This document shows, one piece after another, positions 34,363-41,794 of a DNA stretch of 64,000 nt. The first letter of the stretch is position 1, and each line of letters opens with the position of its first letter. This DNA is from a virus: the IMG/VR virus record IMGVR_UViG_3300028581_002181, positions 52,457-116,456 of that record. One strand, written 5' to 3'. The position numbers were made by a program, and so were the translations under genes. Under the pieces are notes generated by a model. The model was not told the DNA's origin. It saw nothing but the letters and a program-made list of their open reading frames with translations, and did not search any database.

Positions 34363-35401
34363 GTCTGTCAAAAATTCTATTGATCACATTGTTCACTCTC
34401 ACAAAATGAGCACACTTGGGCATGTCTTTGATGCGTCTGGCTCCAATGTAGGTGCAGGTGCTTCGCACACCACCCAATATCTGTTCCACTGTGTCTTTCA
34501 CAGAACCTCTGTCTTCCAACAGCACAGTCTTGCCTTCGGTGCCTCTGTAGCCATCTTTCCTTGCACCGTGTTGTTCAAATGCTGATTCCGAACTCATGCC
34601 GTAGAACACTCGCTTGCCATCTTGCAGTTCCAATTCTGATTCGTCATGTGCTGCCAGCATGCCTCCCAGCATCACCATGTGAGCACCTGCGCCTAATGCT
34701 TTGGCAATGTCTCCTGGCTGTGTGCAACCACCATCTGCTATGATGTGTCCGCCCACGCCGTTGGCAGCATCTGCACATTCTATCACTGCTGAAAATTGTG
34801 GCACTCCCACTCCGGTCTGTGTTCTTGTGGTGCACACTGATCCTGGACCTATGCCAATCTTGACCACGTCTGCTCCGTTGATAATCAATTCTTCCACCAT
34901 TTCTGGTGACACCACGTTGCCTGCTATGATGGTCTTGTCGGGAAATTCTGATCTAATTCTTTTGACAAAGTCCACAAACTGCTCGTGATATGCGTTGGCC
35001 ACATCTATGGTGATCATGTTGACATCTGGGTATTTTACCATGACCTTTTTCAAGGTTTGATAGTCGGGAGAATTGTTGTCCCATATGGCACCTGTGCCTG
35101 TGCATGCACTCACATATTGTAATTTTAATCCAGTGCCCATTGCTCTGTCCCAATCTTCAATGGTGTAATGTTTTCTTAACACAGTCAGCAGTTTGTATTC
35201 CTGCAATGCTCTGGCCATGCTGAATGTGCCCACGCCATCCATGTTGCTGGCCACTATGGGCACAAATGCAATCTGTTGTTTGCTATTACGAAATGTGAAA
35301 TCTCTGGTCATGTCCACATCACGTCTTGAACTCAGTGTGGATCTTTTGGGTTTTAATAGTACGTCTGCGTAATCAAGATGTATGTTATAATCTATTCTCA
35401 T
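34349..35401 (-). CDS. guaC: GMP reductase / IMP dehydrogenase family
   Basis: 350 aa. IGIGPGSVCTTRTQTGVGVPQ contains the catalytic Cys and flap; HIIADGGCTQPGDIAKALGAGAHMVMLGGMLA the phosphate-binding loop; FYGMSSESAFEQHG the mobile flap with E. No CBS domains, length as GuaC. NADPH-dependent GMP to IMP conversion rebalances purines. In a phage that may replace dG with a deazaguanine, it could adjust the GTP pool used by FolE; that link is inference. Confidence 0.9.
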   Translation of the reverse strand: MRIDYNIHLDYADVLLKPKRSTLSSRRDVDMTRDFTFRNSKQQIAFVPIVASNMDGVGTFSMARALQEYKLLTVLRKHYTIEDWDRAMGTGLKLQYVSACTGTGAIWDNNSPDYQTLKKVMVKYPDVNMITIDVANAYHEQFVDFVKRIRSEFPDKTIIAGNVVSPEMVEELIINGADVVKIGIGPGSVCTTRTQTGVGVPQFSAVIECADAANGVGGHIIADGGCTQPGDIAKALGAGAHMVMLGGMLAAHDESELELQDGKRVFYGMSSESAFEQHGARKDGYRGTEGKTVLLEDRGSVKDTVEQILGGVRSTCTYIGARRIKDMPKCAHFVRVNNVINRIFDRHETK

Positions 35402-35691
35402 TTAAAAAAATCCTTTGCGTTTACTGCTCTGTCATCCACCCAAACATCATACACTGGTTTGCCCAAATTTACTGAATGGAATCTGCAACCCCATTCTGTC
35501 AATTGTTGACGTGTCAACTCACTCCAATCTTTGCCGGAGTTGCCACCTCTTGCTGTGTAATAATGAATTTCGTGTCCATCATCATACAACTGATTAACCT
35601 GAGCAATGCGTGCGATGTCAGGTGTACTGTTGACATAATCGCTGCCTTTATTATAACAGATTGTGTTGTCAATGTCAATGATGTACTTCAT
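35398..35691 (-). CDS. Small HAD-like phosphatase
   Basis: 97 aa. MKYIIDIDNTICYNKGSDY has the D-x-D-x-T motif I; HYYTARGG motif II Thr; DVWVDDRAVNAKDFF motif IV Asp pair. Minimal HAD fold without cap, close to phage and capsule-locus phosphatases of about 100 aa. Substrate unknown. ATGA overlap with the GuaC gene. Confidence 0.78.
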   Translation of the reverse strand: MKYIIDIDNTICYNKGSDYVNSTPDIARIAQVNQLYDDGHEIHYYTARGGNSGKDWSELTRQQLTEWGCRFHSVNLGKPVYDVWVDDRAVNAKDFFK

Positions 35692-35695
35692 TCTT

Positions 35696-35920
35696 TTACC
35701 AAACGTGTTTGAGCCAATTGTGCACTGCTATCAGTGCAATGACGAGGAAATATATCTGCTGTGTTTGTCTGGCTCTATCCTTGTCCAGTATGGCAATGTA
35801 ATACCATAAGGATATGGATGCTAGGCAGATCAACCATCCCAACCATTGAATGCTGATGATGGCCGTGGCGTGTATGGTGGCTGCTGTGATTCCAAAACCT
35901 GCCGCTACCCATCTGATCAT
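35696..35920 (-). CDS. Small membrane protein
   Basis: 74 aa. Three hydrophobic spans: VAAGFGITAATIHATAIISI, WLGWLICLASISLWYYIAIL and IYFLVIALIAVHNWL. Charged KDRARQT loop between spans two and three suggests a cytoplasmic side. No assigned function; shape similar to single-repeat transporters. Within the DsbA-to-polymerase transcript. Confidence 0.6.
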   Translation of the reverse strand: MIRWVAAGFGITAATIHATAIISIQWLGWLICLASISLWYYIAILDKDRARQTQQIYFLVIALIAVHNWLKHVW

Positions 35921-35926
35921 TGGGTA

Positions 35927-36184
35927 TTACTTGTCTTTGCCCACTGCTATCACCAAGTTTTCTAGATTATCAAACTCTTCAGCAACTTTGTTCCAATCAC
36001 CTTTTTGAGCAATTTTGATCGCTCTGTTGATGATGGCTGGTTTAATTTCCAATTCTTCTGCCACTGCTTTGATGGTGTCTTTCAAACCTGTGTTTAAATC
36101 TTCAATTTCTGAAAGCACATTCACACCTTCATCCACTATTTTTTTAAGTTTGGCTTGTTCTTCTGGGCCATATGTTCTTGCCAT
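35927..36184 (-). CDS. DsbA-like double-stranded DNA-binding protein
   Basis: 85 aa, all-helical, charged. EEQAKLKKIVDEGVNVLSEIEDL then LKDTIKAVAEELEIKPAIINRAIKIAQ resembles T4 DsbA in length (89 aa) and in its KEELEV-K-FNK helix, which binds near late promoters. First gene after a sigma70 promoter (36213-36241), so it heads the operon running through GuaC, the polymerase and the exonuclease. GGAG ribosome site upstream. Call is moderate because resemblance is by pattern only. Confidence 0.6.
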   Translation of the reverse strand: MARTYGPEEQAKLKKIVDEGVNVLSEIEDLNTGLKDTIKAVAEELEIKPAIINRAIKIAQKGDWNKVAEEFDNLENLVIAVGKDK

Positions 36185-36212
36185 TTGTGTCTCCTTTGGT
36201 TAAGATTGTTGT

Positions 36213-36241
36213 ATTTTACTGTCATATTGTGTCAAAGTCAA
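36213..36241 (-). promoter_or_regulatory. Sigma70 promoter TTGACT-N17-TAAAAT
   Basis: -35 TTGACT at 36236-36241, 17 bp spacer, -10 TAAAAT at 36213-36218, 28 bp before the DsbA-like start. Probably the main promoter of the replication operon down to 30082. Confidence 0.72.
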
Positions 36242-36255
36242 TGATTTTATTTCAA

Positions 36256-37794
36256 TCATTTATTATGAAGTTTTGATATAAATTGGTAATATTCTTCAGT
36301 TTGATTGCTGATGCCGTCCGCCCAAATTTGTTTCTTTGTGAGGTAATCATGCAATTTATTTTGTAGGTCTTTGGGAGAATTTTTGCTCCAATTATGTAAA
36401 TTATCTAACCAAACACTGGCCAACTCTGCCCACATATAATCTGGAAATATGGTCAAAAAATTGTATGAACGCGATACTGTGTTTTTTTCGGAATTATATT
36501 TTTCCTTAAGCAGTTGTTTGTGATTCAATTCAATTCCTAAATCATACATGTCTTGCCAAAATTTATTTGTTTTTTTTGAACACAATGTATAATGCACACT
36601 GATAAAGTCTGCGATGTCATCCAAAGCATAACAAACTTTTTCATTGTAATCTGCCCAATCATTGTTGTTTTTTATGGCCATAGTGGCTGCAAATATCGTT
36701 GAAACTGAAATGAACAGTGCGTTGGCTTCCATGGGCTCTATAAAACCTGCTGCCATGCCCACAGCACAAACGTTTTTTATTGCTGGAGTTTTAAATCTTT
36801 TTGGTTCCCACTTGATCAGTCTTGGTTCTTTTAAATTTTTTTTATCTATAATTTTTAAAAATTCTTCTTTGGCTTGTGCATCTGTAAAATATTTGTCATT
36901 ATAGACCAATCCACAACCCATTCTATTCAATAAACCAATTTTAAATATCCAACCCATGGAGTGCCAGATGGATTGAGTGTGATTCTTACACTCTTGGTCA
37001 GCATCTGAATATTTCAAAGGACTTACCCAAGCACTGTTGGCAGGACAATGAGTGTATGCATGATAATCATTGGTTAATTTGCTGATCAATGTTCTGTGAA
37101 ATCCTGTGGCGTCTATCCAAATATCACTGCTGATGATTGCTCCTGATTGGAGTTCAACGCTGGCTATGCCTTGTTGATCACAATTTACTTTTGTGATTGT
37201 GTCTATGATTTCTTTTACACCACTGGGTTTGGCATGTTTTTCAATCAAATAAGGAGCCAGTTTTTCCGCATCAATGTGATAAGCATAGGAAAAATTTTCA
37301 CTGCCCAAATAACATCCATTGCTATCAAAAGGAGCTTTGTTTTTGTTCATGAATGAATACAAAGGCACAAATGAATCACTGTAATTTTGTACTTTTTTGT
37401 TATTAAATAAATCTATCCATACATCTGTTGCTCGCATGTCTGTAGGACCTATGGAAACAATGTCTTCTTTAGTGATAGGTTGATTATTAAAAATTTTTTC
37501 CAAAGGCTCATTATAGTTGAAAGCAAAATATACATCTTCTTTTTCATTTATCCAATCTTTAAAACAGTTGGCATATTTAAAAATACTTTGAGTGGCCAGC
37601 ATCATGTCTTTTTCATCCACACCTATTTCATTCAAAAATCCTTTCACATGAGGTGTAACACTTTCTCCCACTCCTATGGTAGGAATATGATCACTGTGTA
37701 GTAAAATTATTTGATCTGTGGGAAAATGTTTTTTTAAAAAACACGCTGCTAGAGCTCCAGCAGTGCCTGCACCTACCACAGTAATGGTTTTCAT
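36256..37794 (-). CDS. Tryptophan-halogenase-like flavoprotein
   Basis: 512 aa from ATG 37794 (a longer in-frame leader to 37866 lies inside the preceding gene). MKTITVVGAGTAGALAACFL is the FAD loop; HIPTIGVGESVTPHVKGFL and SIFKYANCFKDW supply the family G-E and the catalytic Lys equivalent to K79 of PrnA. The W-x-W-x-I-P motif is changed to GWIFKIGL, so regiochemistry may differ. Would need reduced FAD; no flavin reductase is seen nearby. Halogenates an indole or related ring in cellular homologues; phage substrate unknown. Confidence 0.85.
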   Translation of the reverse strand: MKTITVVGAGTAGALAACFLKKHFPTDQIILLHSDHIPTIGVGESVTPHVKGFLNEIGVDEKDMMLATQSIFKYANCFKDWINEKEDVYFAFNYNEPLEKIFNNQPITKEDIVSIGPTDMRATDVWIDLFNNKKVQNYSDSFVPLYSFMNKNKAPFDSNGCYLGSENFSYAYHIDAEKLAPYLIEKHAKPSGVKEIIDTITKVNCDQQGIASVELQSGAIISSDIWIDATGFHRTLISKLTNDYHAYTHCPANSAWVSPLKYSDADQECKNHTQSIWHSMGWIFKIGLLNRMGCGLVYNDKYFTDAQAKEEFLKIIDKKNLKEPRLIKWEPKRFKTPAIKNVCAVGMAAGFIEPMEANALFISVSTIFAATMAIKNNNDWADYNEKVCYALDDIADFISVHYTLCSKKTNKFWQDMYDLGIELNHKQLLKEKYNSEKNTVSRSYNFLTIFPDYMWAELASVWLDNLHNWSKNSPKDLQNKLHDYLTKKQIWADGISNQTEEYYQFISKLHNK

Positions 37795-37795
37795 A

Positions 37796-38440
37796 TTATT
37801 CTTTTTTGGATTCTTTGTAAAAGTATTCATCTGAATCACCAAACACCCATTTGGCATTCTGTTCACAGTGCCAATATTTGGTGCTCACTTTGAAATCTGG
37901 AGTTTTGAGTTTGCCAGGATTGGCACTGGCTTCGTGCCAGATCATTCTATTGTTGGGTTGGGCAAAGAATTGACCATTGTCCAATTGACCTATGTTGTGA
38001 CCCTTGTGTTCAGTGGGCACTTCTGATTCAGTCACATTCACAGTGTTGGGATCTGTGTGAGCACTGTCCACAGTGAACAAATAAACTCCTGACATCTTTT
38101 TACCATCTTTGAGTATCACATCCACTCTGCTGTATTGTAGGTATTGTTTCTCAATGATGGTGATGTGATAGCTGAAACCATCCCACAGTTGCAAATAATC
38201 CAAAGGCAATTGCTCTTCTGATTTGATATCTGTGCGCCAAGTGAATGCACTGATGGGCAGCTTGTCATACAGTGCACCATATTCTGGCAGATATGCTTCT
38301 ATGTAGAATGCTCTGCGTGGAATAGATTTCAGTGTGACCCAAGTGCAGGGCACAAATTCACCGTGACCTTTTTGAAAGTCATACAGATATTCTTTTTTGA
38401 TGTAGGCTTGGATGTAGGGAGTGTTCACCACGAAGTTCAT
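37796..38440 (-). CDS. Conserved T4-like marine phage protein
   Basis: 214 aa, function unknown. Beta-rich: FVPCTWVTLKSIPRRAFYIEAYL, YSRVDVILKDGKKMSGVYLFTVD and C-terminal STKYWHCEQNAKWVFGDSD. Ends 1 nt before the halogenase start, so it is read first in that pair. No signal or membrane segment. Possibly virion-related, by analogy with size and strand content only. Confidence 0.6.
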   Translation of the reverse strand: MNFVVNTPYIQAYIKKEYLYDFQKGHGEFVPCTWVTLKSIPRRAFYIEAYLPEYGALYDKLPISAFTWRTDIKSEEQLPLDYLQLWDGFSYHITIIEKQYLQYSRVDVILKDGKKMSGVYLFTVDSAHTDPNTVNVTESEVPTEHKGHNIGQLDNGQFFAQPNNRMIWHEASANPGKLKTPDFKVSTKYWHCEQNAKWVFGDSDEYFYKESKKE

Positions 38441-38476
38441 ATACTAGTAATTATCTTGAGTAACGAATAGCTAAAG

Positions 38477-39085
38477 CTAAAATGGCTTTCCACTTTTTTG
38501 TAAAATAGAGGACTGTCCTGGGGGTGTAGTTTTTGGTGCTGCAGTAGCTGGGACTTTAGGGTCTTCAAATTCATTTGGTTTGATATTTAGAGATTTTAGC
38601 ACAGATGAGAATTGTGTGTTGAAATCTCCATGAGTGATGTTAGTCATTTTACGTAAAAAATCTTCGATGCTTGTGATTATAGTATTTTTGGCTGAGCCAT
38701 CTGATGGATTTTCCAATCTAGTTTTGATAGCTGCTGATAATTCTTTTTCAAAACCTGCGTCCTTGGGTTTACTCTGCATCATTGATCCCACAAACATATT
38801 TAGGTCGTCTTTGGTAACACCTATTTTGCTGTAATCTTTTACACCAGCGCCTTTGTTCATACTGCCCAATGCTCCACCCAACTTGCTGGCAAAACTGTCT
38901 TTGGCAGCATCTGTGTCTTTGGGAGCAGTCATAAATTTATTCACAGCAGTGTTGGCTGCACCCACAGCAGTTTTCACAGCACCACCTGCCTGTGCAAATT
39001 TATTCATCACTTTGCCCATAGTGCCTGGAGGTTTGGCTGCAGTAGGTTTGCCCAAAGATGGAGTGACCAATTCATTGATCTTCAT
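38477..39085 (-). CDS. Possible internal head protein, MKINEL leader
   Basis: 202 aa. Starts MKINELVTPSLGKPT, a variant of the MK-x-x-E-(I/L) leader found on about ten nearby genes but without a Glu at the expected cleavage site. Then an Ala/Gly/Lys-rich low-complexity part (KTAVGAANTAVNKFMTAPKD), a helical core and a Pro/Thr-rich tail. The first of the minus-strand tagged cluster in numbering (last in transcription). No enzymatic motif. Confidence 0.55.
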   Translation of the reverse strand: MKINELVTPSLGKPTAAKPPGTMGKVMNKFAQAGGAVKTAVGAANTAVNKFMTAPKDTDAAKDSFASKLGGALGSMNKGAGVKDYSKIGVTKDDLNMFVGSMMQSKPKDAGFEKELSAAIKTRLENPSDGSAKNTIITSIEDFLRKMTNITHGDFNTQFSSVLKSLNIKPNEFEDPKVPATAAPKTTPPGQSSILQKSGKPF

Positions 39086-39090
39086 GGTGA

Positions 39091-39477
39091 TTACTTTTTG
39101 TCTTGGTTGAATTTTTTTTCGTTAACTTTTTTGTCTAGAATTTTGAACAACACTTCTTCGTAGGTTTCCATCTTGCCATCACTGGGCTTGACCACTTGTT
39201 GTACAGGTATACTGGTTTCCAGTTCGGCTTGATTGAATTTTTCATCGTAGTCCATATAATGATACACAGAACTGATGTAATCAGCGGCTTTGGTGATCTT
39301 TGCTTGAACCCAACCTTCCAAACCTTCTGCTTCAGACACGTTCTTTAACAGTTCATGCAGTTTGATGCTGTACTTGGCCAACTTGTAAAGATCAGCACGT
39401 GCCATCTGCACTTCGTGATCCATCTCTGCTTTGTGAGCTGCGTCTGCCAATCCTTCTTTGATATCTTTGTGTTTCAT
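39091..39477 (-). CDS. Tagged small helical protein (IKE-G leader)
   Basis: 128 aa. N-terminus MKHKDIKE-GLADAAHK fits a T4 gp21 protease site (I-x-E before Gly). The rest is a long helix array (VQMARADLYKLAKYSIKLHEL, AADYISSVYHYMDYDEKF) conserved in marine T4-like phages. A GATAAATA octamer lies 5 nt before the ATG with no Shine-Dalgarno. Likely a late, possibly capsid-packaged protein; inference from leader and promoter. Confidence 0.6.
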   Translation of the reverse strand: MKHKDIKEGLADAAHKAEMDHEVQMARADLYKLAKYSIKLHELLKNVSEAEGLEGWVQAKITKAADYISSVYHYMDYDEKFNQAELETSIPVQQVVKPSDGKMETYEEVLFKILDKKVNEKKFNQDKK

Positions 39478-39482
39478 ATGTG

Positions 39483-39490
39483 TATTTATC
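39483..39490 (-). promoter_or_regulatory. Late promoter octamer GATAAATA, 5 nt before ATG
   Basis: Minus-strand octamer ending 5 nt before the 128 aa gene; its TAA also serves as the stop codon of the 66 aa gene upstream. Predicted transcript would begin at or within a base or two of the ATG. Confidence 0.5.
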
Positions 39491-39686
39491 TCTTCATTGG
39501 GCCACCGAATATGCTGACGTCCTTCATGTCCAGTGCGTTATCAGTGGGTTTTTGTTTTTTGGGCTTGGCTTTGGCTGATTTGTAGGCATAAGGATTGGTC
39601 ACATGGGGGTTTGCTATGCTGGCAATGTTGCCTGCTGATGTGGATCCCACAGATGCCACTTCTCTTATGATGTCTCTAATTTTCAT
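39486..39686 (-). CDS. Tagged small basic protein (MKIRDIIRE leader)
   Basis: 66 aa. MKIRDIIRE-VASVG is the clearest form of the leader, with a predicted gp21-like cut after E9. The remaining 57 residues are Lys/Pro-rich (YKSAKAKPKKQKP) with an SIFGGPMKR end, probably disordered and DNA-binding-like. CATAAATA lies 15 nt before the ATG, with AAGGGC between. Confidence 0.6.
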   Translation of the reverse strand: MKIRDIIREVASVGSTSAGNIASIANPHVTNPYAYKSAKAKPKKQKPTDNALDMKDVSIFGGPMKR

Positions 39687-39701
39687 CGTTTGCCCTTGCT
39701 G

Positions 39702-39709
39702 TATTTATG
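39702..39709 (-). promoter_or_regulatory. Late promoter octamer CATAAATA
   Basis: 15 nt before the 66 aa tagged gene, leaving a short leader with an AAGGGC ribosome site. Confidence 0.5.
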
Positions 39710-39721
39710 TGGTGTTTGTGA

Positions 39722-39916
39722 TTATTTGCTAACTTTGGGCACAGTGATGCCCAGCTTTTTCACTGCTTTGCCGCCTTTGTACAGCCTAGCGTGTGGCACT
39801 TTTAAATTCTTTGGACCATATATGTCGCCCACTTTGAATGTGTAACTCAAGCGTGCAGGATCCAATCCATAGTGGTAGTCTGCCCATGCTTCATGCACTA
39901 TATCACGTATCTTCAT
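39722..39916 (-). CDS. Tagged small basic protein (MKIRDIVHE leader)
   Basis: 64 aa. MKIRDIVHE-AWADYHYG shares its first six residues with the 66 aa neighbour, then diverges completely. Predicted cut after E9 before Ala, the preferred T4 context. Body is basic (KNLKVPHARLYKGGKAVKKLG). Function unknown; likely an internal virion protein. Confidence 0.6.
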   Translation of the reverse strand: MKIRDIVHEAWADYHYGLDPARLSYTFKVGDIYGPKNLKVPHARLYKGGKAVKKLGITVPKVSK

Positions 39917-40257
39917 TTTTTTGTCTTCACGTTTTTAGCAGCACCACGACGTTCCGGATTGGGATCTTCACGTCTTTTTCTTGAGGCTGCTGATGCACGC
40001 CCTTTCTTGCCCAATGCATGTGCTTTGGCTTGCGGCAAACATTTGGGCTTGCCTTCTTTGCTGCTGCCTCTGGCACAATCACCTTTGATTTTGCCGTCTG
40101 GACCAAATCTCACCCACTTCTGTTTAAACCATTTTTTTAAATCTTCTTCCATCTCCTTCACGGGCACACAGTTGGGCACCATTCTGTTGCCTTTGGGTTT
40201 CATGCCGCGCTGTACATAACCTTGCCAGCACTTCTCTAAAATCTCTCGGTATTTCAT
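39913..40257 (-). CDS. Tagged basic protein with KPKCLP motif
   Basis: 114 aa from ATG 40257; the longer frame to 40332 runs through the 53 aa gene out of frame and is rejected. MKYREILE-KCWQG is the leader variant. The body has LKKWFKQKWVRFGPDGKIKGDC and EGKPKCLPQAKAHALGKKGRASAA, a Cys/Lys/Arg-rich module known from many phage proteins of unknown role. Very basic C-terminus (RKRREDPNPERR) suggests nucleic-acid binding. Confidence 0.6.
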   Translation of the reverse strand: MKYREILEKCWQGYVQRGMKPKGNRMVPNCVPVKEMEEDLKKWFKQKWVRFGPDGKIKGDCARGSSKEGKPKCLPQAKAHALGKKGRASAASRKRREDPNPERRGAAKNVKTKK

Positions 40258-40258
40258 T

Positions 40259-40420
40259 CTATTTGCTCTTGTTGCCCCAGTTGGCTGCACCTTTTTTACG
40301 ACACTGAACCAACGCACCTGATGCATAGGCACTGGGCCAAACTTTATATCTGGATTTGACCTTGCGATAGCAGGCGTCCTGTTTTTCTTGCAGACCTTGA
40401 GTGATTTCTTTGAGCTTCAT
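40259..40420 (-). CDS. Tagged small protein, 53 aa
   Basis: 53 aa: begins MKLKEITQGLQEKQD and ends GALVQCRKKGAANWGNKSK. The Cys-containing body (ACYRKVKSRYKVWPSAYAS) is a compact basic module that resembles part of the following protein. Stop is 1 nt from the ATG of the 114 aa gene. AATAAATA octamer 18 nt upstream, with a small hairpin between. Confidence 0.6.
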   Translation of the reverse strand: MKLKEITQGLQEKQDACYRKVKSRYKVWPSAYASGALVQCRKKGAANWGNKSK

Positions 40421-40422
40421 AA

Positions 40423-40437
40423 TAGTGTTTTACACTA
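40423..40437. repeat. Inverted repeat TAGTGT-TTT-ACACTA
   Basis: 6 bp perfect stem in the 17 nt between a late octamer and the 53 aa gene start. Would form at the extreme 5' end of the transcript and could affect initiation or stability. Confidence 0.35.
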
Positions 40438-40893
40438 CTATTTATTGCGTTTACGACCTTGACGCATGTTTATCTGCCAGTGTGCCAGTTGCTTTTTGCG
40501 TGCAGATGCTGTTTTAGAACTGCGTATCCGTTTCAATTGTGTGATGGTAGCGCCTTTGGGTATGCCTGCTCGTTTGGAATCACCAGGTCTACCTGGTCCT
40601 CGGCCATCCGCAAAGTTCTCATCCACGTTGCCCAATGGACTGGCAATGGGATCACGCATTTGAGCATATCTGTTCATGTCCAACACAATTTGTGCTTTGA
40701 GACTCACATGTGGAATGTCTGTTTTGATCAGCAGTTTTAAATCTTCATCCGACAAAGATTTCAAATGTTGACGCAATGCCTGACCTTTCACAGCTGGCAA
40801 AGCCTTGTCTTTGAATGGTGTGTATTGAGTTCGTAGATCATCTATGTCAGATTGTTTAAGTTTATGCTTAAACACTATTTCACGAATCTTCAT
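40438..40893 (-). CDS. Tagged protein with basic C-terminal module
   Basis: 151 aa. MKIREIVFKHKLKQ leader without a cleavage Glu. Middle is helical (SDEDLKLLIKTDIPHVSLKAQ). The last 55 residues, GRGPGRPGDSKRAGIPKG then SSKTASARKKQLAHWQINMRQGR, form a basic module recurring in T4-like marine phage proteins. Stop overlaps the octamer before the 53 aa gene. Role unknown; DNA-binding is plausible. Confidence 0.6.
   Translation of the reverse strand: MKIREIVFKHKLKQSDIDDLRTQYTPFKDKALPAVKGQALRQHLKSLSDEDLKLLIKTDIPHVSLKAQIVLDMNRYAQMRDPIASPLGNVDENFADGRGPGRPGDSKRAGIPKGATITQLKRIRSSKTASARKKQLAHWQINMRQGRKRNK
40439..40446 (-). promoter_or_regulatory. Late promoter octamer AATAAATA
   Basis: 18 nt before the 53 aa tagged gene; contains the last Lys codon and TAG stop region of the 151 aa gene. 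Confidence 0.4.
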
Positions 40894-40897
40894 TGAA

Positions 40898-41629
40898 TTA
40901 CACCAGTTTTAATTTGCGAGCCTGTCTGCGGATCTCACCTGGTTTAACATCTCGGGTAGTGTTCTGTTTGGTAATAATTCCCACACCTGCTGCATCTTCC
41001 ACAGGCACTTTTTCTTTTTGTTTTTGTTTATGATTGTATTGTTCCAATGCTTGTGACACCTTGCTGAGTGGATGCTTGTTGGCTTGATACAGTATGCCAT
41101 AGCCACCTTTGCTCTGCCATTTGTCTATGTTGATGGGACGATCGTCTATTAAAATATTTTTAACACCGTTTTTGACAGCATAGGTTTCTTTCACACCAGT
41201 CACAATGATAACATCTGGCTTCACTATGTTTTTGCCAATCCATACTTTTTTGTAGTAACCACTGTTTTCTGTGTCACCTCTCAAAGGCGAAGTGAGTATG
41301 CTGTACTGCCCACCTGTGAATTTCTTGATCATCTCGATCAATGTGTCTGCACTGCTGAACTTGGGTAGATGTGCAAAAAAATCTGTGCCTGCTATTCTGT
41401 CAATCACATCTTGGCGTAGGTCTTTGGTCTTGTCAGATGTCAGTTGTTTCCAGTGATCCACACCGTACAAACGTTCTACTCCACCAAAGAAATCTGCAAT
41501 CACGCCATCCATATCCAAATACACAATGGGTTTGACATTAGATTGTTCTGTCATGTGTTTATTATACAACTGTTTGTTGTATAAATCAACAGATATTTTT
41601 TGGTTAGATAGTATTTCGGTAATCTTCAT
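40898..41629 (-). CDS. HAD-family nucleotidase-like protein with MKITEI leader
   Basis: 243 aa. After a leader MKITEILSNQK and a 25-residue spacer, VYLDMDGVIADFFGGVERLYG is HAD motif I (D-x-D), ILTSPLRGD motif II, KNILIDDRPINIDKW motif IV. Spacing and cap match 5'(3')-deoxyribonucleotidases. Lys/Glu-rich tail ends with RRQARKLKLV. If packaged in the capsid it could act on nucleotides on entry; this is inference. ATG overlaps the previous stop. Confidence 0.75.
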   Translation of the reverse strand: MKITEILSNQKISVDLYNKQLYNKHMTEQSNVKPIVYLDMDGVIADFFGGVERLYGVDHWKQLTSDKTKDLRQDVIDRIAGTDFFAHLPKFSSADTLIEMIKKFTGGQYSILTSPLRGDTENSGYYKKVWIGKNIVKPDVIIVTGVKETYAVKNGVKNILIDDRPINIDKWQSKGGYGILYQANKHPLSKVSQALEQYNHKQKQKEKVPVEDAAGVGIITKQNTTRDVKPGEIRRQARKLKLV

Positions 41630-41790
41630 TAGTCTTTTTCACAATTGGCACAGTGACAGCGTCTGCACACTTCAATCACCCATTCTCGTGTCTTTTTGTC
41701 GCCAATATGTTCGCTTTCTTTTCTTTTCAAAGTTTTTTTGCAATGACTATCATTGCCACAATTGATGCAATAGGGTTTTTCCTTAGCCAT
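41629..41790 (-). CDS. Small zinc-ribbon-like protein, 53 aa
   Basis: 53 aa from ATG 41790; a longer frame to 41907 overlaps the 269 aa gene and is less likely. PYCINCGNDSHC and EVCRRCHCANCE give seven Cys and one His in two clusters, spaced as a zinc ribbon. 4 nt after the stop of the 269 aa gene. Possible RNA polymerase or nucleic-acid partner; role unknown. Confidence 0.6.
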   Translation of the reverse strand: MAKEKPYCINCGNDSHCKKTLKRKESEHIGDKKTREWVIEVCRRCHCANCEKD

Positions 41791-41794
41791 AAAT

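Noticed and set aside
34363-34371. TTG start for the 79 aa membrane protein
   Set aside because: An ATG three codons later serves equally and the extra residues add nothing conserved.
40258-40332. N-terminal 25-residue extension of the 114 aa tagged protein
   Set aside because: It is read out of frame through the end of the 53 aa gene; the ATG at 40257 with its MKYREIL leader fits the cluster and the neighbour's stop.
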